DNA of 64,000 nt from Tetragonia tetragonoides (Eukaryota > Streptophyta > Magnoliopsida > Caryophyllales > Aizoaceae): positions 33,782,501-33,846,500 of the forward strand of contig CM076154.1 of assembly GCA_038025085.1 (NCBI GenBank). Reading direction: 5' to 3'. The position numbers and the translations under genes are program-made. Positions within the stretch are counted from its first letter, which is position 1; every line of letters begins with the position of its first letter. Below are positions 61,870-64,000 of this stretch, piece after piece. A model generated the notes under the pieces. The model saw only the letters and a list, made by a program, of their open reading frames with translations. It was not told the DNA's origin and did no database searches.

Positions 61870-63565
61870 TGCCCCGCATATTTGCAATATTTATTATAAA
61901 ATAATGTGATTATTTGATTTGCAATATGCATTCTTAGAGGAAAGAATATTTTTTAATATTTATTTCCTTATTATTTGGTATTGAAAAAGGAAAAGATATT
62001 TCCCTTTTGATAGTTTCTATAATTGTGTTCTAGTTGGATTAGGATTCTAACTAGGCTAAGGATTGCTAACCTTTATAAATAGCCGTTGATACTCATAAAT
62101 CTGATAATTTTCCTCTCCATTCGTGCCCTAGTGAGTTCATAAAGCTCACTCATATTTTCTCTCTTGCAAGCCGCACAAAAACCCTAAAAGTTGTCCCAAC
62201 ACAAACTATGGAATTAAAAAATCTATTTCTCATGTTCTACTTATCTTGTGGACTTGAATTTTGGATATATTTTAGATCCAGATTCCTAAAACCATACTGA
62301 AAGGTTTCATAGTTTTAAGAGACCGTTTGATACCCCAAATCATCTTTCTCTTGAATCAGCGCAGTGCTGATGCGAGATTTAGATTCGCCTACTTTTTTCT
62401 ACTATCTCTCAAAACCTACACATACTTTGTATAAACCTTTTGGTGTAACTGAATCTTAGTATCTCCTCAGCATGTACGCCAAATTTTAAAGGGTATTGAC
62501 TTCGTTTGATGATCAGTTCGAGCATTTGCTTCAGATCGCGTGTGGTGATTTTAGATTTCAGATTTGTTCTTTGTGATAAGTGGTGATTGAATCGAAAGGT
62601 AACCTTAATTGTCATTGTTTAGAGATGTTTATTTTTATTTTTACATGTATTTTTTGGTTTGGCATGATACTTGAACATGATTTTGATATTGTTCATTAAT
62701 TGTGTACATCTTATTGGTTATCAAAGATGTGCTTAAGATGTTGTTTAACTCTATGAGAGTTTATAATAGATTGTGATATGGTGATGGATTAAAAAAATAA
62801 AAGGTAAAGGAGCATACTTTGAGAGAGATGGTTGAGATGGTTGTTTAATCTAGTTGAGATAACTAGTTGAGTTCTTTAAATGTAGTTTATGGTCACTATT
62901 TGAGTGACAGTTAGACAAGCCGAGAATATATTATACTTTGAGAAACAGTATCAAATTGTGAATTATATATCATTACAAACCCGAATGGGTGTGATTGAGG
63001 ATATCATTGTGAATTAACCCATGGTGAGTAATCGATTGAGGTATATATATGAACTTGAGAATGAGTTGATGCAAATTATTTTGGTTTAAGGATCATTAGG
63101 TTTATTAGCTACCTAGACTTTGACATGTTGGCGAGTAGCCTAAGAGATTAAAATCTTAGGTGATGAGCAAACTATTTTTATGAAACTTGGAATCTCGTAA
63201 TGATTCAATTATGAATTGGTCTAATGTGGACATTTGAGATCCTATGATGGCTATGTGAATGAGAGCCTATAATGGTTATGTTATTGAGAGCCTGTGATGA
63301 CTATGGTTATGTTATTGATATTGGTTTTTGAGAAATTTACTCCCAGTTCACTTCCCTCATGGTCAAGGCTAGGAGTTGATGACCGAGAGCAAATGACACA
63401 AGTTTTGGGTTAATTGAGTGATTAGTAAGTTGGTATTCAAGGGTATTTGGGATTTGAGACGTTATAGTTATATCTTTTGGGATTTAGTGTAAGTTCTAAG
63501 AAGACCTAAGTTGTGTATTGATTATGTCACAATTTTGCATTTATAGCTTGTGAATATATTCATAA
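61867..63565 (+). repeat. LTR-like sequence
   Basis: Starts TGATGCCCCGCATATTTG; its first 75 bp recur at 52057 and 54803. A TATA box (TATAAAT, 62074-62080) sits about 210 bp in, as expected for U3. The fragment CTAACCTTTATAAATA also occurs at 61763-61780, upstream of the TG repeat. The end is undefined and no coding region is seen to 63565. Confidence 0.5.
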
Positions 63566-64000
63566 TGTAGACACCTAAATCGGTCCCCCCTTTTCAAATG
63601 CCCAATGATGATAACCAATAATGAACATAATGAATTGAATGTCAATGCTTGAAATACTTGTACTTATTTGTATTCCAATATCCATATTTATTCCGTATCC
63701 TTCACATTTTAACACCATCAAATAGCCCTTTCCATAAGCTTTCCAACGCCATCTCATTTGTCCCAATCGGACACCGGAGTCAAAAGTTATGATTTAATGA
63801 AGTTATGGACTAAAAACGATGTTCTCATACCCGCATATCACGGTTCAAGACTGATTTTTAGCCATTAAAGGATTAATTGGATTATTAGCCCACTAGGCTT
63901 GTATTCCTTTTTAAATTAGCTTTCAAATGATCTATTATGTGCCAAAATCCCATTAGAATCGAAGAAGATATGATCCGATGATTGATTAATCCACTGAAAC
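63566..64000 (+). repeat. LTR start running off the window (Tat/Ogre type)
   Basis: TGTAGACACCTAAATCGG resembles the LTR start at 61762 (minus strand TGTAGACACCCTAACCGG), but in the opposite orientation. Continues beyond 64000. Confidence 0.55.

Overview
This is a nuclear genome window from a flowering plant, most likely a eudicot. The evidence is AT-rich intergenic DNA, multi-exon genes with GT-AG introns, plant-only gene families (RR-TZF zinc finger, nsLTP, plant RING1, plant TPX2-like) and many plant-type transposable elements (Ty1-copia, Tat/Ogre-type Ty3-gypsy, TRIM, hAT, CACTA, tRNA-derived SINEs). The species cannot be fixed from the sequence.

Genes, left to right: a SOMNUS/TZF4-6-like tandem CCCH zinc finger gene (5602-7014, minus, 2 exons, 430 aa); a small secreted cysteine-rich peptide gene (9374-9764, minus, 2 exons, 82 aa); a type-1-like nsLTP (13796-14158, plus, 1 exon, 120 aa); a clade-F-like PP2C phosphatase (14995-19162, minus, 5 exons, 283 aa); a TPX2-like spindle protein (35765-40424, plus, 20 exons, about 788 aa); and a Polycomb RING1 homologue (41207-47591, minus, 10 exons, about 488 aa). 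The last two converge tail to tail. Exon models were built by hand from splice sites and reading phase, and every model closes in frame.

Mobile DNA fills the rest. 0.6-3.4 kb holds a truncated copia element abutting a TRIM. 10.6-13.2 kb holds a solo LTR, a copia fragment and copies of a local repeat. 20-26.5 kb holds LINE remnants, SINEs and a MITE. 27.0-35.0 kb is a copia element with 5-bp target duplications, split by an internally deleted hAT element with 8-bp target duplications. 47.8-50.3 kb holds fold-back elements, a Mutator-like candidate and a second copy of the RING1 promoter segment. 52-64 kb is a nested Tat/Ogre-type gypsy complex carrying a solo LTR, a hAT MITE and a CACTA element inside its gag-pol. 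In three cases removing the insertion rejoins the host reading frame, which fixes its borders.

The genes do not form a pathway. TPX2-like (with candidate G2/M promoter elements) and RING1 are neighbours by position only. I found no convincing new multi-gene system. The most unusual points are a shared YVHD change in the reverse transcriptase of two copia copies, palindrome-rich hAT ends, a NAGNAG acceptor in the TPX2-like gene, the duplicated RING1 promoter segment and an unclassified cysteine-rich peptide.
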